This document shows positions 53,140-62,381 of a stretch of 64,000 bases of DNA, one piece after another. A model generated the notes under the pieces. The model was not told the DNA's origin, ran no database searches, and saw only the letters and a program-made list of their open reading frames with translations. This stretch comes from Solirubrobacter sp963792915 (GTDB lineage Bacteria; Actinomycetota; Thermoleophilia; Solirubrobacterales; Solirubrobacteraceae), in assembly GCA_963792915.1 (NCBI GenBank), contig CAWBYD010000003.1, positions 1,054,001 through 1,118,000 of the forward strand, written 5' to 3'. Positions within the stretch are counted from its first letter, which is position 1. Each line of letters starts with the position of its first letter. The translations under genes and the position numbers were made by a program.

Positions 53140-53342
53140 GCACGTTTCTCGGCACCTCACCGTTCCGCTGGGGGCTGACCGGCGGCAGGCTGCCGCGCGG
53201 CGTCCGGCTCACGCGCCGCGGCGTGCTGCAGGGCCGCCCGCGCGCGGCGGGCCGGGCCACGTCCCGGGTGTCCGTCCGGGACTCTACGGCGCAGCCGATG
53301 CGCGCGTCCGCGACGTTGCGACTCGAGGTCCGCCGCCGCTGA
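53140..53342 (+). pseudogene. He_PIG/Ig-like domain C-terminal fragment
   Basis: SPFRWGLTGGRLPRGVRLTR then RGVLQGRPRAAGRATSRVSV is the 'putative Ig' (He_PIG) pattern LPPGLxLxxxGxLxGxPxxAGxxxFxVxVxD. It is the end of a lost surface protein, in frame with the P450 scrap upstream. Confidence 0.5.
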
Positions 53343-53412
53343 CCGATCGACCGAACGCGCGGGCGCGCTGACCCGACCCGCCCGCGAGGGACCCCTGCTA
53401 CGGCGGCATTGA

Positions 53413-53661
53413 GTGTCGGGCGCGTCGTCGGACGTGGCGGAGCGCTTCGGCGCCGCGCGGCGGGGGCGCACCGCTCGAGCGGCGGTGAGGGCGCTCGATC
53501 CGCTGCTTCGATATCTGCGCCAGCTCGGTGTCGCGCCGGCGGCGAGCAGCCCGCGGCCCGCGGGTCCGGTCGAGGAGCTGCCTGCGAGGTTTCGACGGTA
53601 TCTGGAGCACGAGCGTGGCCTGGTGCCCGCGGCGATGTGGACCAGGCCCGGACGGCCTTGA
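53413..53661 (+). pseudogene. Tyrosine recombinase N-terminal fragment (first)
   Basis: DPLLRYLRQLGVAPAASSPR followed by GPVEELPARFRRYLEHERGL matches the core-binding domain of recombinases found as tandem trios in actinobacterial elements. The catalytic domain is absent. Confidence 0.5.
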
Positions 53662-53689
53662 GCTCGGGCGCGTGGACGTCGCTGAGATA

Positions 53690-53810
53690 CGCGGCTTTGT
53701 TGCAAGCTTGCTTCACCGACCGGCTGATCCGCGAGCGCAACGCCAGTCCGCACACGATCGCGTCCTACCGCGACACGATCCGGCCGCCGCTCACTGACGA
53801 ACGCGGATGA
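53690..53810 (+). pseudogene. Tyrosine recombinase N-terminal fragment (second)
   Basis: CFTDRLIRERNASPHTIASY then RDTIRPPL is the start of another XerC-like recombinase, in a different frame from the first fragment. It is cut off at the end of the downstream oxidoreductase gene. Two different recombinase heads in a row suggest a decayed RIT-like trio. Confidence 0.5.
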
Positions 53811-54708
53811 TCGTCTTCCCGGTGCCTCGCTCAGTCGGATTGAGGGCGGCGACAGCATCGTCGAGGGTCGCGACGGTGCCGATGTTGGTCCGCAGTCGTC
53901 CGTCCCGCACCCGCTGGATGATCTCGCTCAGTTGGGCACGATCGGACTCCACGACGAAGTCGACTGCCAGGCCGTCAGCGGGCCGCGCCTCGGGCGGCCC
54001 TACGACGGTCACCAGGGTTCCTCCGGCCCGGATCAGGCCTGCGGACCGCTTCTGGATGTCTCCACCGATGACGTCGAACACCAGGTCGACGCCGCCGACG
54101 TCCTCCAGGGCGTCGTTGTCGAGGTCGACGAACTCCTGCGCGCCGAAGTCGAGCGCCTTCTGGCGGTCGGCGGCGCGCCCCGTGCCGATGACGTAGGCGC
54201 CGGCCTCACGTGCGAGTTGCGTCACCATCGTCCCGACGGCGCCGGCCGCGCCGTGCGCGAGGACGCTCTGCCCCGCCTGGAGGCGGCCGTGCTCGAACAG
54301 TCCCTGCCACGCGGTCAGACCCGAGATCGGCAGGCTCGCGCCCACGGTGAAGTCGACGTCGCCCGGCAGCGGCGCGAGGTTGCGTGCCTCGATCGCCACA
54401 TACTCCGCCAGGGTGCCGTCGCGATGCCAGTCCGCGAGGCCGAACACCCGCTGTCCCACCGACACCCCCGTCGTGCCGTAGCCGAGGGCGCTGACCACTC
54501 CGGCCAGTTCGTGCCCAGGGATCGACGGTGTTCGGTCACGGTCGCGGCGATCGGTCCAGGTCGAGGGCCACCCGATCTCAGTCGGGACGAATCCCGACGC
54601 ATGAATCTCAACGATGACGTCGTTTATCGCTGCCGACGGCTCGGGCCGCTCCACCAGCGTCATCCCGGCCGTTCCCGCAGCCTCGTCCGTCACCACGATT
54701 GCTTTCAT
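53791..54708 (-). CDS. NADPH:quinone oxidoreductase-type MDR protein (copy 1)
   Basis: 305 aa from ATG at 54708 (MKAIVVTDEAAGTAGMTLVE). GroES-like N-domain, then a Rossmann turn VLAHGAAGAVGTMVTQLARE and AYVIGTGRAADRQKALDFGA. It lacks zinc-binding Cys, as in the quinone-reductase (QOR) branch. The adjacent upstream gene is a tandem duplicate, 37 bases away. Confidence 0.88.
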   Translation of the reverse strand: MKAIVVTDEAAGTAGMTLVERPEPSAAINDVIVEIHASGFVPTEIGWPSTWTDRRDRDRTPSIPGHELAGVVSALGYGTTGVSVGQRVFGLADWHRDGTLAEYVAIEARNLAPLPGDVDFTVGASLPISGLTAWQGLFEHGRLQAGQSVLAHGAAGAVGTMVTQLAREAGAYVIGTGRAADRQKALDFGAQEFVDLDNDALEDVGGVDLVFDVIGGDIQKRSAGLIRAGGTLVTVVGPPEARPADGLAVDFVVESDRAQLSEIIQRVRDGRLRTNIGTVATLDDAVAALNPTERGTGKTIIRVRQ

Positions 54709-54745
54709 GGGAATCGTCGCCTCGCTCACTTGTCTGTTTGGTGGT

Positions 54746-55663
54746 TCACGGGCGAACGCGGATGATCGTCTGCCCGCTGATCCGCTCGGTCGGGTTGAAG
54801 GCTGCAACGGCATCGTCGAGGGTCGCGACGTTGCCGATGTTGGTCCGCAGCCGTCCGTCCCGCACCCGCCGGACGATCTCACCCAGTTGGGCACGATCGG
54901 GCAGGACGACGAAGTCGATCGCCAACCCGTCCGCGGGCCGCGTCTCGGGCGGGCCGGCGATCGTAACCAGTGTCCCTCCGGCTCGAATCAGGCCTGCGGA
55001 CCGCTTCTGGATGTCCCCACCGATGACGTCGAACACCAGGTCGACGCCGCCGACGTCTTCCAGCGCGTCGTCCTCAAGGGCGACGAACTCTGCCGCGCCG
55101 ACGTCGAGCGCCTTCTGACGGTCGGCTGCGCGCCCGCTGCCGATGACGTAGGCGCCGGCCTCACGTGCGAGCTGCGTCACCATCGATCCGACTGAGCCGG
55201 CCGCACCGTGAACGAGGACACTCTTCCCCGCCTGCAGACGGCCGTGCTCGAACAGTCCCTGCCACGCAGTCAGCCCCGGCATCGGCAGGCTCGCGCCCAC
55301 CGTGAAGTCGACGTCGCCCGGCAGCGGCGCGAGGTTACGCGCCTCGATCGCCACGTACTCCGCCAGCCCGCCGGCGCGATACGAGTCCGTGAGGCCGAAG
55401 ACCCGCTGTCCCACCGACAGCCCGGTCGTGCCGTAGCCGAGGGCGGTGACCACTCCGGCCAGCTCCTGCCCGGGAATCGACGGTGTTCGGTCACGGCCGA
55501 GGCGATCGGTCCAGGTCGAGGGCCACGTCAGCTCGCCCAAGGTGAATCCCGAGGCATGAACCTGAACGACGACGTCGTTTATCGCCGGTTCCGGCTCGGG
55601 CCGCTCCACCAGCGTCATCCCGGCCGTTCCGGCAGCCTCGTCGGTCACCACAATCGCCTTCAT
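54746..55663 (-). CDS. NADPH:quinone oxidoreductase-type MDR protein (copy 2)
   Basis: 305 aa, the same length as copy 1, start at 55663. Long stretches are identical (EYVAIEARNLAPLPGDVDFT; IGGDIQKRSAGLIRAGGTLV). Differences concentrate near the substrate side (SGFTLGELTWPSTW versus SGFVPTEIGWPSTW; DSYRAGGLAEY versus DWHRDGTLAEY). The Rossmann turn is VLVHGAAGSVGSMVTQLARE. Probably the first gene of a two-gene transcript. Confidence 0.88.
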   Translation of the reverse strand: MKAIVVTDEAAGTAGMTLVERPEPEPAINDVVVQVHASGFTLGELTWPSTWTDRLGRDRTPSIPGQELAGVVTALGYGTTGLSVGQRVFGLTDSYRAGGLAEYVAIEARNLAPLPGDVDFTVGASLPMPGLTAWQGLFEHGRLQAGKSVLVHGAAGSVGSMVTQLAREAGAYVIGSGRAADRQKALDVGAAEFVALEDDALEDVGGVDLVFDVIGGDIQKRSAGLIRAGGTLVTIAGPPETRPADGLAIDFVVLPDRAQLGEIVRRVRDGRLRTNIGNVATLDDAVAAFNPTERISGQTIIRVRP

Positions 55664-56069
55664 CCGGCACCTCCGGGCGTCGAGCTCTCGCCCGCAGAAG
55701 ACTAGGCCAACGATACGTTCAGGGCCTTCGGATGCGCGCGCGTGGGCAGTTGCGCATCTCGCCGCGCCGCGAGGCGTCCTCGCGATCGAGGGCGATCCGC
55801 GCATCGCCGATGTCTTGACCCGCGCGCGTCAGTCTCGTCGAGGCGAATGGCCGAGCGGCTCACCATCGTCAAGCTCGCCCGCGACGGAACCTGCCTGACC
55901 GTGCCCTGACGTCCGCGGCCCGTGGCAGGTCTGATTTCCGGTCCGGTCCATTTGTTAACAGATTGTGGATCGATACCCAGAGGTCCTACGTATGCGGAAT
56001 GATGAGCCAGCTGTGATGGCAGGCTGGGCGGACCCGCCGAGGGTCGGGTCCGCAGGAGGCAACACGGAG
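55664..56069. other. Divergent intergenic region with a possible response-regulator scrap
   Basis: About 400 bases. On the plus strand near 55785-55830, GVLAIEGDPRIADVLTRARQ resembles the start of a receiver domain (VLVVEDDPRIAEVL) but leads nowhere. The rest should hold the promoters of the oxidoreductase and phosphoesterase genes; no operator is recognised. Confidence 0.3.
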
Positions 56070-58199
56070 GTGAGTGGAGTGATCCGCAGACGTTGGGTGG
56101 CCGCCGCGATCGGCGCCGCAGCCGTAGGGGCGAGCTCGACGACGGTGGCATCGGCCGCGGTCAGCGGACCGGGAGCCGACCGCCTCGGCCAGATCGACCA
56201 CATCGTGGTGATCTACCAGGAGAACCACAGCTTCGACAATCTCTACGGCAGCTGGGAGGCCGTACGCGGCCTGAGTACCGCGGACGCGGCGCATTCGACG
56301 CAGGTCAATCAGGCCGGGACGCCGTTCAGCTGCCTGCAGCAGAACGACGTGAACCTGACGGCGCCGCCGCTGTCGAGTACCTGCACCGACGCGACGACCG
56401 GCACGTCGTTCTCGAGCCACTTCCCCAACGCTCCGTTCTCGATCGACAGCTACATTCCGGCGACCGCCACCACGTGCCCGGCGCCCGGCGTCTTCGCGCC
56501 CAACGGCGTGCTCAACGGCGCCGGTCTGGCGGGCGGGTGCACGCGCGACCTCGTCCACCGCTACTACCAGGAGCCCTACCAGCTCGACAACGGCAAGCAG
56601 GATCGCTACGTGACCGGCAGCGACGCGATCGGCCTCACCATGGGTCACTACGACACGTCCGCGCTGCCGATCTACAAGTACCTACACGCCGCGGGGCACC
56701 CGCGCTACGCGATCGCCGACGAGTTCTTCCAGTCGGCCTTCGGGGGCTCGTTCCTGAACCACCAATGGTTCATCGCCGCCAGTACGCCCACCTGGCCCAG
56801 CGCCGTCAACGACGGCGGCGCGGACGACCTGCACTCGGTGCTCGATGCCAACGGCATGCCGACCAACTCGCCGCTCTACACCAGCGCGGCGACGTACGCG
56901 CTCGGCGATCGCTCGCTCACTCAGTCGTGCACGCCGCCCGCCAACCGCGGGCCGCTTCAGCCCGCGTACACGTGCGGTGACTACGCCGTCAACACGACGC
57001 AGCCGCCGTACCAGCCCTACGCGCCCGGGACAGCGGTTTCCCGGCGCCTGCCGCCCCAGACCGCGCCGACCATCGGCGACCGGTTGAGCGCCAAGGGCGT
57101 CGACTGGGCCTGGTACTCAGGCGGTTGGTCAAACGCCGACGGCGACGTCGGCGGCCCCGGATGGACCAACGGCACCGGCGGGACGTGCGCGGACCCGAAC
57201 ACCGCCGCCGGCGCGGTCTATCCCAACTGCCCCGGCAAGCTGTTCCAGTACCACCACCAGCCCTTCAACTACTTCGCCAACTATGCGCCCGGCAACGCCG
57301 CCCGCACACAGCACCTGCGCGACGAGGCGGAGTTCCTCTCGCTCGCCAACGGCTCGCCCAACACCTGCGGCCTGAAGCCCGTCAGCTTCATCAAGCCCGA
57401 GGGCGACGAGAACGAGCACCCGGGCTACGCGAGCGAGCCCGGCGGCAGCGATCACCTGGTCAGCCTGATCAAGTCCGTCGCGGACGGCGCCTGCGCCAAG
57501 AGCACGATGGTCATCGTCACCTACGACGAGTTCGGCGGCCAGTGGGACCACGTCTCGCCACCCGGCCAGGGCTCGACGCCAGGGCCGCACGACCAGTGGG
57601 GCCCCGGCACCCGGATCCCCGCACTCGTCGTCTCGCCGCAGCTGCGCGGAACCTTCGTCGTCGACCACACGCAGTACGACACGACCTCCATCCTCGCCAC
57701 AATCGAGCAGCGCTTCGGCGCCGCGCCGGTTGCGACCCGCGACGCGCAGGTCAACACCATCGGCAACGTGTTCGACCAGCACGGCGTCAACGGCGACGTC
57801 ACCGAGGTCCAGCAGCCGGTCACCGGCACCGTGCCGGCCACGCTCAGCCTCACACTCGGCCCGCCCGCGACGTTCGGGGCCTTCCAACCCGGCCAGACCA
57901 AGGACTACACGGCGACCACCGGCGCCACGGTCACCTCCAGCGCCGGCGACGCCACGCTGACGGTCAGCGACCCGGCCACCAACGCCCCAGGGCACCTCGT
58001 CAACGGCACGTTCTCACTGCCGCAACCACTGCGTGTCGGCGGCGCCCCGCTCCCGGCCACGGCGAAGAGCTACGCGGGACCGGTGGCCAACGACGTCGCG
58101 ACGATCGAGTTCGAGCAGGCGATCGCCGCCACCGACCCGCTGCGCACCGGTACCTACGCCAAGACCCTGGTCTTCACCCTGAGCACCACCAACCCCTAG
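56070..58199 (+). CDS. Secreted phosphoesterase (acid phosphatase/phospholipase C family)
   Basis: 709 aa. The GTG at 56070 is preferred: AGGAGG lies 11 bases upstream and a Tat-like signal (IRRRWVAAAIGAAAVGASS) follows at once; a GTG three codons later is possible. Family motifs: HIVVIYQENHSFDNLYG with metal-binding Glu/Asn, PEGDENEHPG, and TYDEFGGQWDHVSPPG. A C-terminal beta domain (~580-709) follows. It hydrolyses phosphomonoesters or phospholipids outside the cell. A strong hairpin follows its stop. Confidence 0.88.
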   Translation: MSGVIRRRWVAAAIGAAAVGASSTTVASAAVSGPGADRLGQIDHIVVIYQENHSFDNLYGSWEAVRGLSTADAAHSTQVNQAGTPFSCLQQNDVNLTAPPLSSTCTDATTGTSFSSHFPNAPFSIDSYIPATATTCPAPGVFAPNGVLNGAGLAGGCTRDLVHRYYQEPYQLDNGKQDRYVTGSDAIGLTMGHYDTSALPIYKYLHAAGHPRYAIADEFFQSAFGGSFLNHQWFIAASTPTWPSAVNDGGADDLHSVLDANGMPTNSPLYTSAATYALGDRSLTQSCTPPANRGPLQPAYTCGDYAVNTTQPPYQPYAPGTAVSRRLPPQTAPTIGDRLSAKGVDWAWYSGGWSNADGDVGGPGWTNGTGGTCADPNTAAGAVYPNCPGKLFQYHHQPFNYFANYAPGNAARTQHLRDEAEFLSLANGSPNTCGLKPVSFIKPEGDENEHPGYASEPGGSDHLVSLIKSVADGACAKSTMVIVTYDEFGGQWDHVSPPGQGSTPGPHDQWGPGTRIPALVVSPQLRGTFVVDHTQYDTTSILATIEQRFGAAPVATRDAQVNTIGNVFDQHGVNGDVTEVQQPVTGTVPATLSLTLGPPATFGAFQPGQTKDYTATTGATVTSSAGDATLTVSDPATNAPGHLVNGTFSLPQPLRVGGAPLPATAKSYAGPVANDVATIEFEQAIAATDPLRTGTYAKTLVFTLSTTNP

Positions 58200-58209
58200 C
58201 GAGTGCCAC

Positions 58210-58240
58210 GGTGGACGGCTCCGGCGCGGGGCCGTCCACC
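58210..58240 (+). terminator. Hairpin terminator of the phosphoesterase gene
   Basis: GGTGGACGGC (58210-58219) pairs perfectly with GCCGTCCACC (58231-58240) across 11 bases, 11 bases after the stop. No T-run. Confidence 0.65.
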
Positions 58241-58343
58241 CGCACACCCGCGATGGTCCCCAACAACGACGCTGTACCCGCGCCGAGACCGGAACGCGCC
58301 GCGATCGCCTCTGGCAGAGGCCCCTGATTGCGAGACTGCCGGG

Positions 58344-58943
58344 ATGCCAACGAACCGACTCGAGGCGTTCAGCGACGGCGTGTTCGCGATCGCGATCACG
58401 CTCTTGGTACTCGAGATCCCGGTTCCCGCGGTAAGGCGCGGCGGTCTCGCCGACGCGTTGCTCGAGCAGTGGCCCGTCTACGCCGCCTACGTCGTCAGCT
58501 TCGCCACGATCGGGATTATCTGGATCAATCATCACGCGGCGCTGGGCTACATCGGTCGCGTCGATCGCGTGCTGTTGCTCATGAACATCGCCCTGCTGAT
58601 GTGGGTCGCGCTGATCCCGTGGCCGACCGCGGTGCTGGCCGAGTACATGCGCGCGGGCGGCGCCGACGAACGGGTCGCGGCGTGCCTGTACGCCGGCACG
58701 ATGACACTGATGGGCGCGTCGTTCGGCGCCTTGTGGCTCGCCCTCGCCCGGCGCACGCACGCGTCGGTGGAGGGCGCGCAGACCCGGCGGTTCGTGATCG
58801 GGGCGCCGATCTATGCGCTGTCGATCGCGATGGCGCTGGTCAGCGCGCCAGCGTGCCTGGTGGTCAACGCGCTGCTCGCCGTGTTCTACGCCCTGCCCGC
58901 CGGCGGCGCGATCTCAGATCCCCCCGGGAGCGGCGACGGCTGA
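58344..58943 (+). CDS. TMEM175/DUF1211-family potassium channel-like protein
   Basis: 199 aa. The signature NRLEAFSDGVFAIAITLLVL lies at the N-terminus, followed by WINHHAALGYIGRVDRVLLL. Six helices in total match the single-repeat bacterial TMEM175 homologues, which form K+-selective tetramers. ATG at 58344. Monocistronic. Confidence 0.88.
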   Translation: MPTNRLEAFSDGVFAIAITLLVLEIPVPAVRRGGLADALLEQWPVYAAYVVSFATIGIIWINHHAALGYIGRVDRVLLLMNIALLMWVALIPWPTAVLAEYMRAGGADERVAACLYAGTMTLMGASFGALWLALARRTHASVEGAQTRRFVIGAPIYALSIAMALVSAPACLVVNALLAVFYALPAGGAISDPPGSGDG

Positions 58944-59285
58944 GCTGCCAGCTTGCCAGGGACCGCTCGCTCCGTCACGCCGGCTGTACGACAGGTCCGT
59001 GCCGCGTGGGCGTTGGCACCGAGGCTTGCGCGTGACGGGCGGTCGCGCAGACGCCGAGGATGAAGACCCATTCGCACTGTGGCGTATCCCTCGGGCCATC
59101 GGAGGCGTTGTATGAGACCCCGCCGTCTTGGCCTCCCGGCGGCGCCGCGGATCCGTCGAGCGGCGTCGGCGTTCCCCGGTAGGTCATGCCCTTCACGTGC
59201 CGTGTCGCCGCTGCACGCCAGCATGCCCGCGTACCAATGCATCAGAGGGCAACCCGACGACGAGGTGGCCCGTGTTTGTGTCACA
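58944..59285. other. Convergent intergenic region, nothing recognised
   Basis: About 340 bases between the TMEM175 stop and the epimerase stop. Short ORFs here have no recognisable content. Confidence 0.4.
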
Positions 59286-60275
59286 TCAGGGCAGCGTCCT
59301 GCGGAGCGCGTCAAGGCCGCTGTAGCGCGGCTGCCACCCGAGCTCTCGACGCGCCTTGCCGGAGTCGATGATCGCCGGGCGGCTGATCGCTTCCGCCCAC
59401 TCGGCGATGGGCGGCGCCAACGGCAGGCCGGCGAGCGCCCGCGCGCCTGTCTGTATCACCCGCCGTGGCGCCGGAAGCGGCATCAGGCCGAGTTCGCGTG
59501 CCACATCGCGGGCGCTGAGAACGCCGTCGCCGGCGATGTTGTAGGCGCCGGGTGGCCCCGAGCCCACGACGCTCAGCAGCAGCGCCTGACCGACATCGTC
59601 CTCGTCCACGAACTGCACCGGCAGATCCGCAACGGCGACCGGCACCGGTACCGGCAGCCGCCGCACAATCGCGCCGAGGCCGCGGACGAGCGGCGCGATT
59701 GGACCGGGCAGCAGGTCCTTGGCGCCGATGGCATGCGGGCCGAGCACGATCGGCGGACGAAGCACATACAGACCGAGCTCCGGTCGCCCGGCCGCCACGA
59801 CGGCGAGTTGACACTCGATCTCTGCTTTCTCCTGAGCGTAGAACAGGTGCGACGCAGGCCGCACCGGCCACTCTTCCGTCAAGGGCTGCGGGTTCTCGGC
59901 ATGAAACCCATAGGCGGCAACCGACGACGCGTACACGAACCGCCGCGCGCCGGCAGCGGCGGCCGCACGGAAGGCGTTCAGCGTGCCGTCCACGTTGATC
60001 GCGCGGATCGTCCCGCGTTTCGCGATGCCCGTGATCATGAACGCGAGGTGGACGATCACGTCCGCATCGGCGAACGCGTCCTCCAGCGCCGCACGGTCGC
60101 GGACGTCACCGCGTCGATACTCCATCTTGGTCCAGCCGTGCTCGGCCGGGTCAAAGGGCCGACGCGCGATGCCGACGACGTGCGCGACCCGCGCGTCATG
60201 TTGGAGGAGAGGAAGCAGACCGAAGCCGAACGTTCCGGTCGGGCCGGTCACCGCCACCGTGAGACCTGCAGCCAT
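59286..60275 (-). CDS. NAD-dependent epimerase/dehydratase (extended SDR)
   Basis: 329 aa. Nucleotide-binding TGPTGTFGFGLLPLL, substrate-side VIVHLAFMITGI, Ser in YASSVAAYG and catalytic YAQEK. The C-terminal region, with LPVQFVDEDDVGQALLLSV, is typical of sugar-nucleotide or related epimerases. Substrate unknown. Confidence 0.87.
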   Translation of the reverse strand: MAAGLTVAVTGPTGTFGFGLLPLLQHDARVAHVVGIARRPFDPAEHGWTKMEYRRGDVRDRAALEDAFADADVIVHLAFMITGIAKRGTIRAINVDGTLNAFRAAAAAGARRFVYASSVAAYGFHAENPQPLTEEWPVRPASHLFYAQEKAEIECQLAVVAAGRPELGLYVLRPPIVLGPHAIGAKDLLPGPIAPLVRGLGAIVRRLPVPVPVAVADLPVQFVDEDDVGQALLLSVVGSGPPGAYNIAGDGVLSARDVARELGLMPLPAPRRVIQTGARALAGLPLAPPIAEWAEAISRPAIIDSGKARRELGWQPRYSGLDALRRTLP

Positions 60276-60543
60276 CGCTCTGCACTACCCGACGAGCGCG
60301 AAGCCACTCGTTGCCGCTCGCCCTGGGCGCGGCTCCGCCTGCCAGCGAGCGGTGCCCGTCGCACTCCTGCGGGTAGCCGCAGTCGTGTCGTCGGGGCGCG
60401 TAGAGCCGTCTGGCCTGCTCGTGAAGAGCCTTGCCGCCGCGTGCCTCGTTGCGGTCCGCCGCGCGGGGTCCAGCCCGCGCGGCGTCAATCCCACGATCGT
60501 GTGGGGGCAGTCAGGCCGGACCACAACCCCCATATGGTCGAAG

Positions 60544-60645
60544 CGGCGCCGGTCGCGAACGACGGCGCCGCGCTCGAGTTCACGCAGATGGTCAACGCGA
60601 CCGAGGCGCGCCGGACCGGAACGTACGCCAGACGCTGGCCATCCG
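60544..60645 (+). pseudogene. Fragment duplicating the C-terminus of the phosphoesterase
   Basis: PVANDGAALEFTQMVNATEA followed by RRTGTYA corresponds to PVANDVATIEFEQAIAATDP followed by LRTGTYA near the end of the 56070-58199 gene, then shifts frame to QTLAI where that gene has KTLVF. It is the tail of a lost paralogue. The remainder of 60276-60713 holds nothing recognised. Confidence 0.6.
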
Positions 60646-60713
60646 GTGTCGACCACGAGCCCGAGGGCTTCGGCGGCCATCTTCACGACGGCCGCCGCCC
60701 CAGGACGCGCGCG

Positions 60714-62216
60714 TCAGCCGTTCCACTTCACGAGCCATGTCGCGCTGCCCCAGCTCGAGCGTCCGGTGCCGTCGTTGCCCTCGTGCCAGCCGGGGCAGAC
60801 GCAGCCCCAGCTCGAGCTCGCCCAGCCGGCGACCAGTGGCGCGGCCGGGGTTCCCCAGCTGGAGCGGCCCCAGCTCGAGCGGGACTCGTCGATGCCGCCG
60901 GTAGCGGGGTCGATGAGCTCGTTTGGGGCGATTCCCGCGTTCGCGCCCGATGCCGGCTCCGTGACCGAGATCGCGGCCGACGCGTTGACCTCGTCGATGC
61001 TGCCGGGGACGTCGCGGCCAGTGGCGATCAGCGTTGACTTGATCTCGTCCGGCGTCCAGTCGGGATGGGCCTGAACGATCAGTGCCGCGACGCCGGCGAC
61101 GACGGGCGCGGCCATCGAGGTTCCGCCGATTTGCATGTAGCTGCCGTCGACGATGCACTGCGGGCAGAGCTGGGTGAACGCGCTGCCGGACGCGAGGGTC
61201 GAGACGATATGCGCACCCGGAGCGGCCAGGTCCGGCTTCGCGTACCCGTCCTGGGTGGTGCCGACGCTCGACCACGTGGCGAAGACGTCGTCGCCGCGTG
61301 CCGCTGTCCCCTGGTCGTCGACCGCGCCGACCGAGATCACGAACGGGTCGTTGCCCGGCGAGTAGTTCACCGCGTCGTCGGCGTTGCCGAGGTTGCCTGC
61401 GGCGGTGACGACGACGATGCCATGGAAGTACGCGGCCTCGACCGCGGCGTCCAGCGGGTCGGTCAGGTAGGACTCGGCCACCGTCGACGACACCGACAGG
61501 TTGACGACGCGGATGTTGTAGTCGGCCTTGTGATCGACGGCGAACTGGAGACCGTAGATCGCGTCGAGGATCGTGCCGTGACCGGCCTCGTCGGACGCTT
61601 TGATCGCGATCAGGTTCGCGTCCGGGGCGATGCCCACGTAGCGGCCCGCCAGCGGATCGCCGGCCGGCCTCCGGGTGCTGTCGCCGGCGATGATGCCCGC
61701 GACGTGCGTGCCGTGGCCGTAGTTGTCGTTGGGCGTCGTCGCGTCCGGGTTCGTGACCACCGAGGCGACCACGCGCGAGGCGCCATGCTCGTCGGAGAAG
61801 TCGATCAGGCCGCCGTCGACGCCCGTGTCGATGACCGCGACGCCGACACCCGCGCCCGTCGCGCTGCTCCAGACGGGTGGGGCCAACACCGACGCCGGGT
61901 AGGCCGTTGCGAGCTGGGCGGGGTCGAAGCGGTCGCTCTGCGACTTGATCGACGCGTTGGCGGTGATCGCTGCGATCCGGGCGTCGTGCGCGAGGCGCGC
62001 GCGGGCACCGGAGGGAAGGCGGACGGCGAGTCCATTGATGATCGGCAGGGTGTCCGCGACCTGGCCGTGGGCGGCGCGGACCGCGGCCCGGCCCTCGGCG
62101 AGCGAAACCCCGCTTCGCAGCTGGACGATGTGCGTGGCGTGTTGCGGCGCGGCTTGCGCGGGGCCGGCGAGGATGCCGAACAGCGCAATCAGGGCGGCGA
62201 TGAAGGTCCTCTGCAT
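60714..62216 (-). CDS. Secreted subtilase (S8 family) with SSWG-repeat tail
   Basis: 500 aa from ATG at 62216. A signal peptide (FIAALIALFGILAGPAQAAP) leads into an inhibitor-I9-like propeptide (ATHIVQLRSGVSLAEG to ~90) and the peptidase: Asp in VAVIDTGVD, His in NYGHGTHVAG, oxyanion Asn in VVVTAAGNLGNADD, Ser in GGTSMAAPVVAG. The last ~65 residues hold four SSWG units (RSSWGRSSWGTP, SSSWGCVCPGW, RSSWGSATW). Exported serine protease. Confidence 0.92.
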   Translation of the reverse strand: MQRTFIAALIALFGILAGPAQAAPQHATHIVQLRSGVSLAEGRAAVRAAHGQVADTLPIINGLAVRLPSGARARLAHDARIAAITANASIKSQSDRFDPAQLATAYPASVLAPPVWSSATGAGVGVAVIDTGVDGGLIDFSDEHGASRVVASVVTNPDATTPNDNYGHGTHVAGIIAGDSTRRPAGDPLAGRYVGIAPDANLIAIKASDEAGHGTILDAIYGLQFAVDHKADYNIRVVNLSVSSTVAESYLTDPLDAAVEAAYFHGIVVVTAAGNLGNADDAVNYSPGNDPFVISVGAVDDQGTAARGDDVFATWSSVGTTQDGYAKPDLAAPGAHIVSTLASGSAFTQLCPQCIVDGSYMQIGGTSMAAPVVAGVAALIVQAHPDWTPDEIKSTLIATGRDVPGSIDEVNASAAISVTEPASGANAGIAPNELIDPATGGIDESRSSWGRSSWGTPAAPLVAGWASSSWGCVCPGWHEGNDGTGRSSWGSATWLVKWNG

Positions 62217-62381
62217 TATGCGCGCCGCATCGGCAGCGTCCGGCGGACACTTGAGGGGCGATTTGCGGTTGGGTCGGAGTGCTGACCAACTCGGGGCGCG
62301 AACTTGAGAATCGCAGCCGTTTCTGGACGAACGGTCGAGGAAGGCAGTGCGATGATGTTCGCGTCGTGAAACACAGAGCCG

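Noticed and set aside
59079..61037. 652-codon plus-strand ORF spanning the epimerase and subtilase ends
   Set aside because: It is antisense to two well-supported genes; only the short 60544-60645 segment resembles a real protein.
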